NCBI RefSeq assembly: GCF_905171765.1
Contig: NC_053392.1
Span: 445,126,837-445,190,836, forward strand
DNA from: Bufo bufo
Lineage: Eukaryota; Chordata; Amphibia; Anura; Bufonidae
DNA: 64,000 nt
Reading direction: 5' to 3'
Each line of letters begins with the position of its first letter. Position 1 is the first letter of the stretch. Positions 46,652 to 57,185 of this stretch are shown here, piece after piece. The notes below the pieces were generated by a model, which saw nothing but the letters and a program-made list of their open reading frames with translations, did no database searches and was not told the origin of the DNA. Made by a program: the position numbers and the translations under genes.

Positions 46652-47260
46652 CTATGGCGCAATCATAAGGTCTATGGGGGGTAGAACCTCTGGAGTAAGG
46701 GACGAGAACACATCAGAATATTCCTTAATAACAGAGGGTAATGTATTAGACCTTACTGAAACCCCAGCCTGGACCACGGACAAGCATGAGTCACACTTAG
46801 GTCCCCATTTCACCAACTCTCCTTTGGACCAATCAATTGTGGAGTTATGTAAACGGAGCCAAGGCAACCCTAGTACCACCTCAACTGGTAGGTTCTCCAG
46901 GACTAGAAGAGAACATCTCTCAGAGTGGCACACACCCACGGGCAGAGAAATTTCAGAGGTACATGACCTCACCGTACCACCAATGAGGGGAGTAGCATCA
47001 ATAGCCATGACATGGATAGGTGTAGGTAAAGCAAACATTGGAATACCCAATTTACTAGCAAACTCAAAGTCAATAAAGCTGGCCGCTGAACCGGAATCAA
47101 TAAAGGCCTTACCCGGCCACTTATTAACCCCCAGAGAAATTGTTATGGGTAGCAAAAGCTTACCTTTAGAAAAATCAGGGTTTACCTGGTCTTTAGGTTG
47201 TATTGCCTTAGGAGACTTGTCAGAGAGGACCCTCTTAGGACACTTGTCCAATGGCCAGGA
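46652..47260 (-). CDS. protease region of pol, gypsy-type element
   Basis: About 200 residues open from just after a TAG overlapping the end of gag. The aspartic-protease active site reads AFIDSGSAASFID, with flap-like and VVLGLPWL segments, as in Ty3/gypsy proteases. It ends EVLPPIDLMIAP, where the frame is lost at a run of six G (46676-46681, plus strand). The continuation towards RT (ELIEGAKFPKG) is in the next frame. It would cleave the Gag-Pol polyprotein. Confidence 0.82.
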   Translation of the reverse strand, partial: SWPLDKCPKRVLSDKSPKAIQPKDQVNPDFSKGKLLLPITISLGVNKWPGKAFIDSGSAASFIDFEFASKLGIPMFALPTPIHVMAIDATPLIGGTVRSCTSEISLPVGVCHSERCSLLVLENLPVEVVLGLPWLRLHNSTIDWSKGELVKWGPKCDSCLSVVQAGVSVRSNTLPSVIKEYSDVFSSLTPEVLPPIDLMIAP

Positions 47261-48045
47261 TCTCTACAGTAGAAGCACTCTCCGCGTCTGCGACGAAGAA
47301 TACCCCGGGTCATGCCAACCTGCATGGGTTCCTCGGTGGAGACCTCAGTGTTGTCCCTGGAAAAGGCCTCTGGCTGGACCACCATCTGAGAACAGAACTG
47401 TCGTTCTTGTCGTCTCTCTCTAACTCGTCTGTCAAGTCGGACAACTAGGGTCATTATCTCCTCTAAGGTCTCAGGAATTTGGTAATTGACTAATAGATCT
47501 TTTAAATTATCAGATAGACCAGACCTAAACTGACTCTTCAGGGCTGGCTCATTCCATTCTGAGGGGACACACCACCGTCTGAATTGGGTGCAATACTCCT
47601 CCGCAGGGAGATGGCCCTGAACCAGTGCCCTAAGAGCCGTCTCGGCTACCAGGGCCCTGTCTGGTTCGTCATAGAGGGTACCCAGGGCCTGAAAAAAAAC
47701 CTCCACAGAAGTTAGACAACTGGCCCCAGGAGGTAACGGAAATGGCCAGTCCTGGGGATCACCTTGTAGTAGAGAAATGATAATCCCCACGCGTTGGCTC
47801 TCGGGACCGGAGGACACGGGGCGCAAACGGAAGTAGAGTTTGCAATTCTCCTTAAATGAGAGAAACCTCTTCCGGTCTCCAGAAAAGGGTTCTGGGAGCT
47901 TGATCTGGGGTTCAAAATGTGGACTGGAGGACAGAGGAGTGGAAGAACTTTGCCCTAACTCACAAGAACGGAGTTTCTCTCCTAGCTCCTGCACCCTCTG
48001 TGTCAAGTTAGAGACATGGTCAGTCAGGGTAGTAAGAGGATTCAT
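47182..48045 (-). CDS. gag of the gypsy-type element
   Basis: It begins at MNPLTTLTDHVSNLTQRVQE (48045), just inside the 5' LTR; an upstream Met at 48120 lies in the LTR and is unlikely. About 287 residues: a short N-terminal coiled region, a gag core (LPEPFSGDRKRFLSFKENCK and FRRWCVPSEWNE) and a basic region RRVRERRQERQ. It ends with a zinc knuckle CFYCRDPGHW that loses frame just before its last Cys; the missing part (LDKCPKR) is in the protease frame. It would form the particle that packages the RNA. The overlap with the protease frame could be a -1 frameshift site, but no clear slippery heptamer is visible. Confidence 0.85.
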   Translation of the reverse strand: MNPLTTLTDHVSNLTQRVQELGEKLRSCELGQSSSTPLSSSPHFEPQIKLPEPFSGDRKRFLSFKENCKLYFRLRPVSSGPESQRVGIIISLLQGDPQDWPFPLPPGASCLTSVEVFFQALGTLYDEPDRALVAETALRALVQGHLPAEEYCTQFRRWCVPSEWNEPALKSQFRSGLSDNLKDLLVNYQIPETLEEIMTLVVRLDRRVRERRQERQFCSQMVVQPEAFSRDNTEVSTEEPMQVGMTRGILRRRRGECFYCRDPGHWTSVLRGSSLTSLLRQYNLKTR

Positions 48046-48073
48046 GATACAGTGGTTATTGGGCCTGTTAATC

Positions 48074-48767
48074 TGTAACGGTAACGTCCACACACACACA
48101 GGGGGAAGGATAGTGACCACTGCGCTCGACCCTCACTCCTGGCCCTGCCTACTTGTCTCACGAGTCCTGATGACAGGGGACAATTGGACGACAGTCCCTA
48201 ACTTAGGATACGTGCAGGGAAGACAGACAAGACAAAATACGGAACATGAACGGACCGGGTCAGAACCAAGAGAGCTACGCAGTACAAAGGGTAAAGCAAA
48301 GAATGGTCAGGAGAAGCTGGGGTCAAATACCAGGAGAGTAGAGAAGTACAAGAGGAGTCCAAAGAGAGTAGTCAGGTGGGAGCCGAGGTCACAATACCAG
48401 GACGGATGCGCAGTACAGGAGGAGGAGCAGGCAAAGGATCGTCAGGGAACGGAATCAGGTGAGTATTCAGTAGTCCAACAAATAGCCAGGAACCTAGAAA
48501 TTAACAGGCAACCTGTGGCTAGCAGGCTGCCTGTATTTATAGTGGGGAGTGAGGGTCATGTGACGTGGCCAGCGTCACATGACCGACAGACCAACCAGTT
48601 GAGCACCGAGTGATCAGCTCGGCGCTCAAGGCAGACTTAGGAGCAGGGAGCCACCCAACAGTAAAGCCACCCTGGGAATGAGGTCAAACACAGATCCTCA
48701 TTCCCAAAGCTAAGCAACAGTTTTGCGGGCAATGGGGGGCGTAGTGCACCTTCGGAACCCCGTTACA
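48074..48767 (-). repeat. 5' LTR of the gypsy-type element
   Basis: 694 bp, the same limits as its partner. On the minus strand it is followed by GATTAACAGGCCCAATAACC. No standard tRNA-type TGG primer site is obvious there, so self-priming or a diverged site is possible. Confidence 0.92.
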
Positions 48768-48804
48768 CCCTGCTGCTGCATTATTGCTGCCCTAGATTAC
48801 TTCT

Positions 48805-49010
48805 GCCTGATCGCACGTCCCTGTGACGTCCACCATCAATTTGGATATCTTCTCTATCAACTTTCGATGTTCTTTTCTGAGCCTACCATGTTGATCATGG
48901 TTATCGGCGAATCAGGGTTCCATGCTGGAGAGGGAGCATGAGAAAGGGAGACCTCATCCAAGGGAGGTCAATGGCTGCAATGGGATGAAGCGGAAATGTG
49001 GGACATGTTA
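48805..49010. repeat. second copy of the sequence at 42820-43000
   Basis: It contains CTCTATCAACTTT, GCCTACCATGTTGATCA and CGGCGAATCAGGGTTCCA in the same order as 42830-42930, with about 15 percent differences. The two copies flank the LTR element and are older than it. Confidence 0.6.
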
Positions 49011-49406
49011 TTAAAGCAGAAAGATCGAATAAAAGGGCCAATTAAAGACAAATTTTTAAAAAATTTGGTCCCTGTCACCTATGCAGAGCAGGGGTTTATT
49101 CATGTCAAAAATTGTAAAATGTCACCCAAGAATGTAACAGAAAAATATGTGAAATTTATTAAGCTGTCAACTAGGTATAGCAGTGGTATATCACATCCAA
49201 AAATTGGTGAATTTCACCCGAAAATGTCACAGACAAATTAGTGAATTTTTTTTTACCTGTCTACTAGGTAGAGCATGGGTATGTGACACCCAAAAATTGG
49301 TGAATTGCACACGAAAATGTAACAGACAAATTAGTAGACAGGTAAAAAAATTTCACTAATTTGTCTGTTACATTGTCTGGTGAAATTCACAAATTTTTGG
49401 GTGTGA
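49011..49406. repeat. short repeats and a hairpin, non-coding
   Basis: Three units with AAAAATTGGTGAATT and AATGTAACAGACAAATTAGT lie at 49190-49340. The last is followed by its inverse ACTAATTTGTCTGTTACAT (49352-49370), giving a 19-bp stem with a short loop. Confidence 0.6.
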
Positions 49407-49408
49407 TA

Positions 49409-50004
49409 CAGTCCTGATCAAAAGTTTAAGACCACTTGAAAAATGGCAAAAAATCATATTTAGCATGGCTGGCTCTTAATAAGGTTCCAAGTAGAGCTTC
49501 AACATGCAACAAGAAGAAATGGGAAGAAATGGGAGTGAGACAAAACATTTTTTGAACATTCAATTTAATGAAAACAACGAATAAACTGAAACAGGCTGTT
49601 TTTCAGCTGATCAAAAGTTTAGGACCACACCTCCAAAAAAAAAACTAAACCCCCCCTCAAAACAGAAATCCAACTTCCAAACATGAACTCAGTAATGAGT
49701 AGCTCCGCCGTTATTGTTTATCGCTTCAAAAATTCGTTTCGGCATGCTTGATGCAAGCGTTTCCATGAGGTGAGTGGGAACATTTCTCCAAGTGGTGAAG
49801 ACGGCCGCACGAAGGCCATCTACTGTCTGGAACGGTTATCCATTTTTGTAAACTTCCCTTGCCATCCATCCCCAAAGGTTCTCAATTGGATTTAGATCAG
49901 GGGAACATGCAGGATGGGCCAAAAGAGTGATGTTATTCTCCTGGAAGAAGTCCCTTGTCCTGTGGGCATTGTGTACTGTAGCGTTGTCCTGTTGAAAAAC
50001 CCAG
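49409..50004 (-). mobile_element. Tc1-like element, transposase end only
   Basis: The tip CAGTCCTGATCAAAAGTTTA follows TA at 49407-49408. On the minus strand the catalytic C terminus can be read: FQQDNATVHNAHRT (second Asp) and ACSPDLNPIENLWG (Glu). The element stops at about 50004, where the 136-bp satellite begins, so the first Asp and the DNA-binding domain are missing. Confidence 0.82.
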
Positions 50005-50043
50005 GCGCTGAAGTGACGCTATGCGCTTGCAGCTGGGCCTTAA
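50005..50043. repeat. left remnant of the 136-bp satellite
   Basis: CGCTGAAGTGACGCTATGCG through GGGCCTTAA equals the end of a satellite monomer. It is split from the rest by the piggyBac-type element at its TTAA. Confidence 0.85.
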
Positions 50044-50449
50044 CCACTACAGGACTGCCGTACGCAGGATTACGTCTTTGCGGTGGCCCTGTTATTCTGA
50101 GTGGACGCGCCGGCGCGTCATCTCGCGAGACGCAAGATTTCCTGTGAACGCGCGCACACAGGCGCGCGCATTCACAGGAACTGCAGGTAATCAAGTGGAT
50201 CTGCAGCCTGCCATCGGCGATCATTCGCTGGCAGGCTGTAGATCCGATTTTCTTAACCCCTTAAAGGTATATTAGACGCTGTTTTGATAACAGCGTCTAA
50301 TATACCTGCTACCTGGTCCTCTGGTGGTCCCTTTTGCTTGGATCGACCACCAGCGGACACAGGCAACTCTGTAAAGTAGCACCAAACACCACTACACTAC
50401 ACCCCCCCTGTCACTTATTAACCCCTTATTAACCCCTGATCACCCCATA

Positions 50450-51080
50450 TAGACTCCCTGATCACCCCCCTGTCACTGATCACCCGCCTGTCATTGATCA
50501 CCCCCCTGTAAGGCTCCATTCAGACGTCCGTATGTGTTTTGCGGATCCGCGGATCCACAAAACACATACGGACGTCTGAATGGAGCCCGACAGGGGGGTG
50601 ATCAATGACAGGGGGGTGATCACCACATATTAGACTCCCTGATCACCCCCCTGTCATTGATCACCCTCCTGTAAGGCTCCATTCAGACGTCCGCATGTGT
50701 TTTGCGGATCCACAGATCCATTCAGACGTCCGTATGTGTTTTGCGGATCCGCGGACCCACGGATCCACGGATCGGCAGATCCGCAAAACAAATACGGACA
50801 ACTGAATGGAGCCTTACAGGGGGGTGATCACCCCATATAGACTCCCTGATCACCCCCCTGTCATTGATCACCCACCTGTAAGGCTCCATTCAGACGTCCG
50901 TATGTGTTTTGCGGATCCGCGAACCCACGGATACGCAAAACACATACGGACGTCTGAATGGAGCCTTACAGGGGGGTGATCACCCCATATAGACTCCCTG
51001 ATCACCCCCCTGTAATTGATCACCCCCCTGTAAGGCTCCATTCAGACGTCCGTATGTGATTTGCGGATCCGCAAAACACG
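50450..51080. repeat. tandem cluster of small palindromes
   Basis: A unit with CCCTGATCACCCCCCTGT and GGCTCCATTCAGACGTCCGT occurs about four times. Each is followed by its inverse through a TTTTGCGGATCCGC centre. TAA/TTA flanks suggest that one Harbinger-type mini-MITE inserted and then the whole unit was amplified. Confidence 0.75.
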
Positions 51081-51297
51081 GACACCGCGGATCTGCAAAA
51101 CACGTACACCATCAATGTGCTTTTCGCATTTTGCGGATCCGCACATTGCCAGAACTATATAGAAAATGCCTTTTCTTGTCCGCAAATGCGGACAAGAATA
51201 GGACATGTTCTATAGGCTCTACAAAAAAGGCAGTGTTCGCCCGATCAGGCCTGATCTTGTGCACACACTTGCGTTCAGTCCGCCCCAGTCCGCCGTA

Positions 51298-51462
51298 CAA
51301 TGTGTTTTGGGGTGTCTTTTTACATATACCCATGCTGGGTGAGAGAAATATCTCTCTAAAAGACAACTTTTCCCATTTTTTTATATAAAGTTGTCATTTG
51401 ACAGAGATATTTATCTCACCCAGCATGGGCATGTGTAAAAAGACACCCCAAAACACATATCC
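51298..51462. repeat. inverted repeat around an A/T loop
   Basis: TGTGTTTTGGGGTGTCTTTT pairs with AAAAGACACCCCAAAACACA, and the arms continue to CCCATGCTGGGTGAGA and AAAGTTGTC. Arm length is about 75 bp with a loop near 51375. Confidence 0.8.
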
Positions 51463-51999
51463 CGACTTCTCCTGAGTACGGCGATACCACATGTGTGACA
51501 CTTTTTGTGCAGCCTAGGTGGGCAAAGGGGCCCACATACCAAAGAGCACCTTTAGAATTTCACAGGGCATTTTTTACACATTTTGATTTCAAACTACTTC
51601 TCACGCATTAGGGCCCCTAAAATGCCAGGGCAGTATAACTACCCCACAAGTGACCACATTTTGGAAAGAAGACAGCCCAAGGTATTTCGTGATGGGCATA
51701 GTGAGTTCATGGAAGTTTTTATTTTTTTTCACAAGTTTGTGGAATATGAGACTTTGTAAAGAAAATCATCATTTTCCGCTAACTTGTGACAAATTTTGAT
51801 TAATAACAAAAAAAGTAAAAATGTCAGCAGCATTGAAATACCACCAAATGAAAGATTTATTAGTGAGAAGAAAAGAAGGTAAAATTCATTTGGGTGGTAA
51901 GTTGCATGACCGAGCAATAAACAGTGAAAGTAGTGTAGTGCAGAATTGTAAAAAGTAGTCTGGTCATTAAGGGTGTTTAAGCTAGGGGAGCTGAGGTGG

Positions 52000-52948
52000 T
52001 TAAACACACAAACACGTGTGCAACTGACTGTCATTTATTCACAGTCAAAATTGTTGTTTTTCTTTAAATGGAATCGAATGTGACACCAGATATGAGTTGT
52101 GCTGAAGTGACACTATGCGCTTGCAGCTGGGCCTTAAACACACAAACACGTGTGTGCAACTGACTGCTATTTATTCACAGTCAAAATTGTTGTTTTTATT
52201 TAAATGTAATCGAATGTGACACCAGATATGAGTTGTGCTGAAGTGACACTATGCGCTTGCAGCTGGGCCTTAAACACACAAACACGTGTGTGCAACTGAC
52301 TGCTATTTATTCACAGTCAAAATTGTTGTTTTTATTTACATGGTATCGAATGTGACACAAGATATGAGTTGCGCTAAAGTGACACTATGGACTTGCAGCT
52401 GGGCCTTAAACACACAAACACGTGTGTGCAACTGACTGCTATTTATTCACAGTCAAAATTGTTGTTTTTCTTTAAATGGAATCAAATGTGACACCAAATA
52501 TGAATGGCGCTGAAGTGACACTATGGACTTGCAGCTGGGCCTTAAACACACAAACACGTGTGTGCAACTGACTGCTATTTATTCACAGTCAAAATTGTTG
52601 TTTTTATTTAAATGGAATCGAATGTGACACCAGATATGAGTTGTGCTGAAGTGACACTATGCGCTTGCAGCTGGGCCTTAAACACACAAACACGTGTGTG
52701 CAACTGACTGCTATTTATTCACAGTCAAAATTGTTGTTTTTATTTACATGGAATCGAATGTGACACCAGATATGAATGGCGCTGAAGTGACACTATGCGC
52801 TTGCAGCTGGGACTTAAACACACAAACACGTGTGTGCAACTGACTGCTATTTATTTAGTCAAAATTGTTTTTTTTCTTTAAATGGAATCGAATGTGACAC
52901 CAGATATGAGTTGTGCTGAAGTGACACTATGCGCTTGCAGCTGGGCCT
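52000..52948. repeat. 136-bp satellite
   Basis: About seven units of 136 bp (GGGCCTTAAACACAC ends at 52134, 52270 and 52406). Each contains CACACAAACACGTGTGTGCA, a short palindrome, and TTGCAGCTGGGCC. The array ends where the LINE tail starts. Non-coding. Confidence 0.92.
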
Positions 52949-53332
52949 TTTTTTATTTTTATTTATATTTTTATTATAAATTTTCAAATATGAACAGGGG
53001 GTAACAAGATACCAAGGTATAAGCTCGCAGGCCTTGCAATAGTAGTTTTAAGTACAGAGTGAGTACATCACAGCAATTAGAAAGGTACAGAAGTGACAAC
53101 TTAGCAAGTGGATCAAAACTGACAGACTTGTGTGAGATATACAAGGGTGAGTGCTGGGGGCTACCAATATCACCAAGGAAGGCGGAGTTTGACTATGCAG
53201 CAGGTGTTGGAAGGGTCTTAAAGGTGGGGTGTGCAATGTATTATAGTACAGTACTATGTAACATCTTGCAACGTCTCAATGCGATCAAGAGCTATTAAGA
53301 TTCGCTAAGGTTTTTGGAGCTCTGTATTTAGA

Positions 53333-55613
53333 CTAAAGGGACCACTTTTTGAGGAAAGGCATGTGTGTGCGTGTTTCCCAAGAGGATATCTCTTCAAACC
53401 TATGAAGTTGATCCATTTTATGGATCCACTGTTCTATGGTTGGGACTACGGGTTGTAGCCAGAATTTAGGGAGCAAAAGACATAGTAATTGTGTGAAGAC
53501 ATAGGGCAGTTTTATGTGTTCCTTTCCTTGGGAGAGGGATAGAAGTGCAATCTGCGGAGATGGTTGGATCAAGGTGCCGCAAATTTTATTAGCTACCGTG
53601 AAAATCTCGCACCACCATTTATAAATGAGCGGGCATGTCCACCAAACATGAAGAAAGGTCCCTTTCTCCCCAAGGCACCTCCAGCATATGTCCGAAGCAG
53701 ATTCAGAGTATCTTGAGGTGTTATTGTACCATCTGGTGAGGATCTTATAGCTGTTTTCCTGAATTCGGACACAGCGGGAGGCACGGTGAGGAGATTCCAA
53801 TAGTTTGGGAAGGGATTCAAAAGATACACTGATGTTCAGATCTAATTCCCATTGTCTCACAAAAGATGGCTTGGCTATCAAAGGTGGTAGTCGTAGTTTA
53901 CTATAGATCTGTGATATAAGCTTCTTGGGTGCAGAGTGGAGGGATGTCAATGCCTCAAACCATACCAGAGGGAGCATTAGATCGCCTAGTTTAACATGTT
54001 GTTTTAGGTAAGCTCTGAGATATGCGACAGAAAGAAAGTCCCGCGGATGAGGGTTAAGCAAGGTATTTGTGGCTTCTAAGTCCATCCACTCTCCTGTGGG
54101 TAGTGCCAATGAGATTATAGAGGTTAAGGAGGCCATCAGCCCTTGGGAGGTCGAAGCTCTTAAGGTGGATGGGGCCGTATCTAGAACATCCTTTACTGAT
54201 AGTAGAGGAGAGGGGAATGGAATGGAGCAGTGTGAGGAGAAGAGACACTTCCAGGCCTCAATAGTGGCTTTAATAATTGGGTAGTGAGACAGCGGACCAG
54301 GGAGGATCAGTTTGTGTCCTAGAAGAAGTGCTCTGACTGGGCTATTCAATATGTCTAATTCTATTTCTACTGCTGGTGAAGATAAGAGAGGGTGTAGCCA
54401 GGCAACTGCACGGGAGAGAAGAATAGCCTTGCCATAAAGCTCTGGGTTTGGCAAACCTATTCCCCCTGCGTGTCTAGGTTTAGTGAGGAGAGCGAAAGAA
54501 AGTCTCGCTTTCCTACCATTCCATATGAAGGATCTAAACTTTTTAATGATTGTATTATAGTAGTGTTTGGGGACGGGGATGGGGAGAACTTGTTGTAAGT
54601 AGGTAAGACGGGGGAGTATTAAGGATGAGAGGAGGTTTTTGCGGCCAAACCAAGACAAAGTTGGGTTAGATCGGGCCAAATTGTCAATGGCTTCAAAGAG
54701 TGAGTTTTTTAAGGGGGTATAGTTGAGGGCTAAAAGGTCAGCTATTTCAGGGCTAATCTTGACCCCTAAGTAGGTGATGAAGGGAGAGGACCAATTAAAA
54801 GGGGAGTCTACCATTAATTGACGTTTAGTTACGTGTGGGATGCCCAAACAGAGGACTAGCGACTTATTGGCGTTGATTTTGAAGTCTGAGATGGTGCTGT
54901 ATGCCTTAATATGGGTCTGAATGAGAGGTAAAGAGATCTTCGGATTAACCGTCATCATGAGGACGTCATCGGCGAATGCAGCAATTTTTTGTTCCCTGCC
55001 TCCCAAACATAGACCTACATCTCCTGGTCCAATCTTATGGTAGAGAGGAGTGGCTCCAATGCTAAAATAAATAGGAGAGGTGATAAGGGACATCCCTGAC
55101 GAGTCCCATTCCTAATAAGAAATGGGGGGGGGATAGATTTCCATTCACAAGGACTGAGGCCGTTGCTTGTTCATACATGGAAAAAGTTGCCTGAACAAAG
55201 GATTCAGGGAGGCCAAACCTCAACAGAGCATATTTTAAATACAACCAGTTCACCCTATCGAATGCTTTTTCAGCAACCGTGCTGAGGAGAAGCAGAGGAG
55301 AAGATATCCGTTTGGCATGACATAGAGTGTTAATTACCCTAGTGGTATTGTCCTTGCCTTCCCTGTTGCAGATAAAGCCAACCTGATCTCCATGAACAAG
55401 TTGGGGTAGAAGGATAGCTAATCTGTTAGCTAACATTTTGGCCAGGAGTTTGAGGTCTATGTTCAGGAGGGATATGGGTCTATAATTAGAGCACTGTTTG
55501 GAGTCCTTTCCCTCTTTAGGTATAAGGGTGATGTGGGCCGCAGTCATATCTCTTGATAAAGGGATTCCTATAGGTGCCTGGTTACAGACTTCTAGACTGT
55601 TGGTAATAACCAA
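53333..55613 (-). pseudogene. LINE ORF2, reverse transcriptase core and C terminus
   Basis: From 55599 down: APIGIPLSRDMTAAHITLIP, KEGKDSKQCSNYRPISLLN (RT motif 1-2 region), [26 protein letters not shown] (in a shifted frame), then the catalytic AFADDVLMM (frame from 55093), and a long C-terminal region with a CWRCLGEKGTFLHVWWTCP Cys/His segment, as in L1-type ORF2. A run of nine G at 55124-55132 marks one frame change; another lies near 55090. Active LINE RT copies the RNA at the nicked target. Confidence 0.85.
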
Positions 55614-55861
55614 GGATAAAAGGGGGGGGGGTGACCCCTACCACACTGGCCCACACTTCACAACCATCCCAAATAAGGACACTGACCACGTTCTTTCTTT
55701 TAACCTTTCTTTATTGCTGGGTGGTAGTCGGCCACAGCTATATTTTTATTCATCAAAACGGCAACAGTATAAAAACCGTGCGATCCGCCAGCCGCTGGAC
55801 TCCCAACGGGCAGATTTCGCCAAACCCATCATTAATAACTTTTTTATTTGCAGTAACTTGC
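55596..55861 (-). repeat. Ngaro repeat B2 (right end)
   Basis: Copy of B1 forming the outer 3' end. It meets LINE sequence at GACTTCT|AGACTGTTGG. Confidence 0.88.
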
Positions 55862-55992
55862 CGCCAGCTGTGACTTATAAAATTCTTCAATCCTGCATAT
55901 AGCCTCCTTGAGGACATAACGCACAGACAAACAGAAATATAAATTAACATTAAAACTTTCAAATACAGGAAACAAAAGGGAGGGAGGGAGGG

Positions 55993-56227
55993 GGCACCGC
56001 GCTTCCGATAAAGAGGAAGAGGATAGGCGGGGACAGAACATAAGTACCCTCCCGCTACCCGCCTCCTCTTCCTGCTGTGCAATAAGTTAACCCTACATAC
56101 TCCCACCAACTAACAACTCTAAATCTAGGGCCATACAAGTACCCTAAGGATGGGAAAAGGAAGGGGGGGGGGACCCACAGTCCCTGTCTACCGTCTACCC
56201 TCCCTAAACAGTCGGGCAGCCACCAGA
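55993..56227 (-). repeat. Ngaro repeat A2
   Basis: Second copy of the left-end repeat, lying between B1 and the linker before B2. During replication it allows joining of the ends into a circle for recombinase-mediated insertion (known for the group). Confidence 0.88.
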
Positions 56228-56497
56228 CTGTTGGTAATAACCAAGGATAAAAGGGGGGGGGGTGACCCCTACCACACTGGCCCACACTTCACAACCATCC
56301 CAAATAAGGACACTGACCACGTTCTTTCTTTTAACCTTTCTTTATTGCTGGGTGGTAGTCGGCCACAGCTATATTTTTATTCATCAAAACGGCAACAGTA
56401 TAAAAACCGTGCGATCCGCCAGCCGCTGGACTCCCAACGGGCAGATTTCGCCAAACCCATCATTAATAACTTTTTTATTTGCAGTAACTTGCCGCCA
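56226..56497 (-). repeat. Ngaro repeat B1
   Basis: Matches B2 (55596-55861) from AGACTGTTGGTAATAACC to GCAGTAACTTGCCGCCA. It directly abuts A2. Confidence 0.9.
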
Positions 56498-56556
56498 CGG
56501 AGGAGACCTGCCCTCAAACAGGGCTCCGACCACCACCCAACAAAAACAGGGCCTGC

Positions 56557-57093
56557 TCAATACCATCCTGAAGTCCAGAAAGGAAGATATCTAGTCCAAT
56601 ATCCGTCAAATGGACACCGTCGGGCCTCATTAAAGAACGGTTGTCCCCTTCCAACTGGCGGTGCCGAACAACCACACCTCCCCTGGACCTGACAAAACGG
56701 GAAACCCCTCAAATTCAACGTCCGCCTGCATCTTTCTATAGCCTCCCCGTCCCTGTCACCGCGCCAAACCACCCGCGGAACAATCTCCGACCATACCAAC
56801 ACTACCTCTCTAAAGAAGGACGGGAACCTCTCCATATCTGACCGCATCAGGGTCAACAGCTCCAGCAAGGGCACGGAACCAATGTCATTGCCCCCAGCGT
56901 GAACCACCAGGACCACCGGGCCCACGGCCTGAAAGCCAATCTCCACCACCTGCGAGAGAAGATGCGACCACCGGAGGCCACGAATACCTCTCCATGTCAC
57001 TTCCACCTCTCGAAAACCGAGCGATCTTCCGCCAGGCCTACAGTCGGCTCGCTGCGCCGCCCAAAAAACATATGAATGGCCGATCAACCACAC
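56557..57093 (-). pseudogene. Ngaro SGNH-type hydrolase, frameshifted near the C terminus
   Basis: 178 residues open. WLIGHSYVFWA carries the nucleophile Ser (residue 7, block I), and VVHAGGNDIG (about 64-72) the block III Gly-x-Asn-Asp. The expected C-terminal Asp-x-x-His (DGVHLTDIGLDIF) can be read at 56621-56583 but in another frame, so one base is lost or gained near 56700. SGNH-hydrolase ORFs are known in vertebrate Ngaro elements; their role is not established. With the frame as shown, the catalytic triad is incomplete. Confidence 0.8.
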
Positions 57094-57185
57094 CGCCGGC
57101 CTGCCCGAACCTGCAAGAAAAAACTATTAGAATGGATCATAGCACTAGAAATATCGACAAATAAAACACATTTTTTTTTTTTTTT

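Larger units (their letters stand above)
43205..48767 (-). mobile_element. complete Ty3/gypsy chromovirus-type LTR retrotransposon
   Basis: 5563 bp with LTRs at both ends, TG...CA limits and a perfect 5-bp target duplication CCCTG (43200-43204 and 48768-48772). On the minus strand: 5' LTR, gag, protease, RT, RNase H, integrase with chromodomain, polypurine tract, 3' LTR. The order RT-RH-IN and the chromodomain place it among the chromoviruses. The LTRs are very similar (they differ by a few substitutions and small indels), so the insertion is fairly young. Confidence 0.95.
50044..51999. mobile_element. piggyBac-type non-autonomous element of 1956 bp
   Basis: TTAA at 50040-50043 and 52000-52003; tips CCACTACAG and, inverted, CCACCTCAG. 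The joined flanks restore a normal satellite monomer, which proves the limits. Inside are a perfect 18-bp hairpin at 50254-50295 (GGTATATTAGACGCTGTT), a cluster of small palindromes (50450-51070) and a long inverted repeat (51298-51462). No transposase. Confidence 0.88.

Noticed and set aside
46674..47423. 249-residue plus-strand frame
   Set aside because: Antisense to the protease and gag of the LTR element, which have clear motifs.
52004..52950. CACGTG palindromes in the 136-bp satellite as E-box regulatory sites
   Set aside because: They recur simply because the satellite unit repeats; nothing links them to a gene.
56150..56692. 180-residue plus-strand frame across Ngaro repeats
   Set aside because: Runs through terminal repeats A2 and B1 and antisense to the SGNH ORF; no homology recognised.
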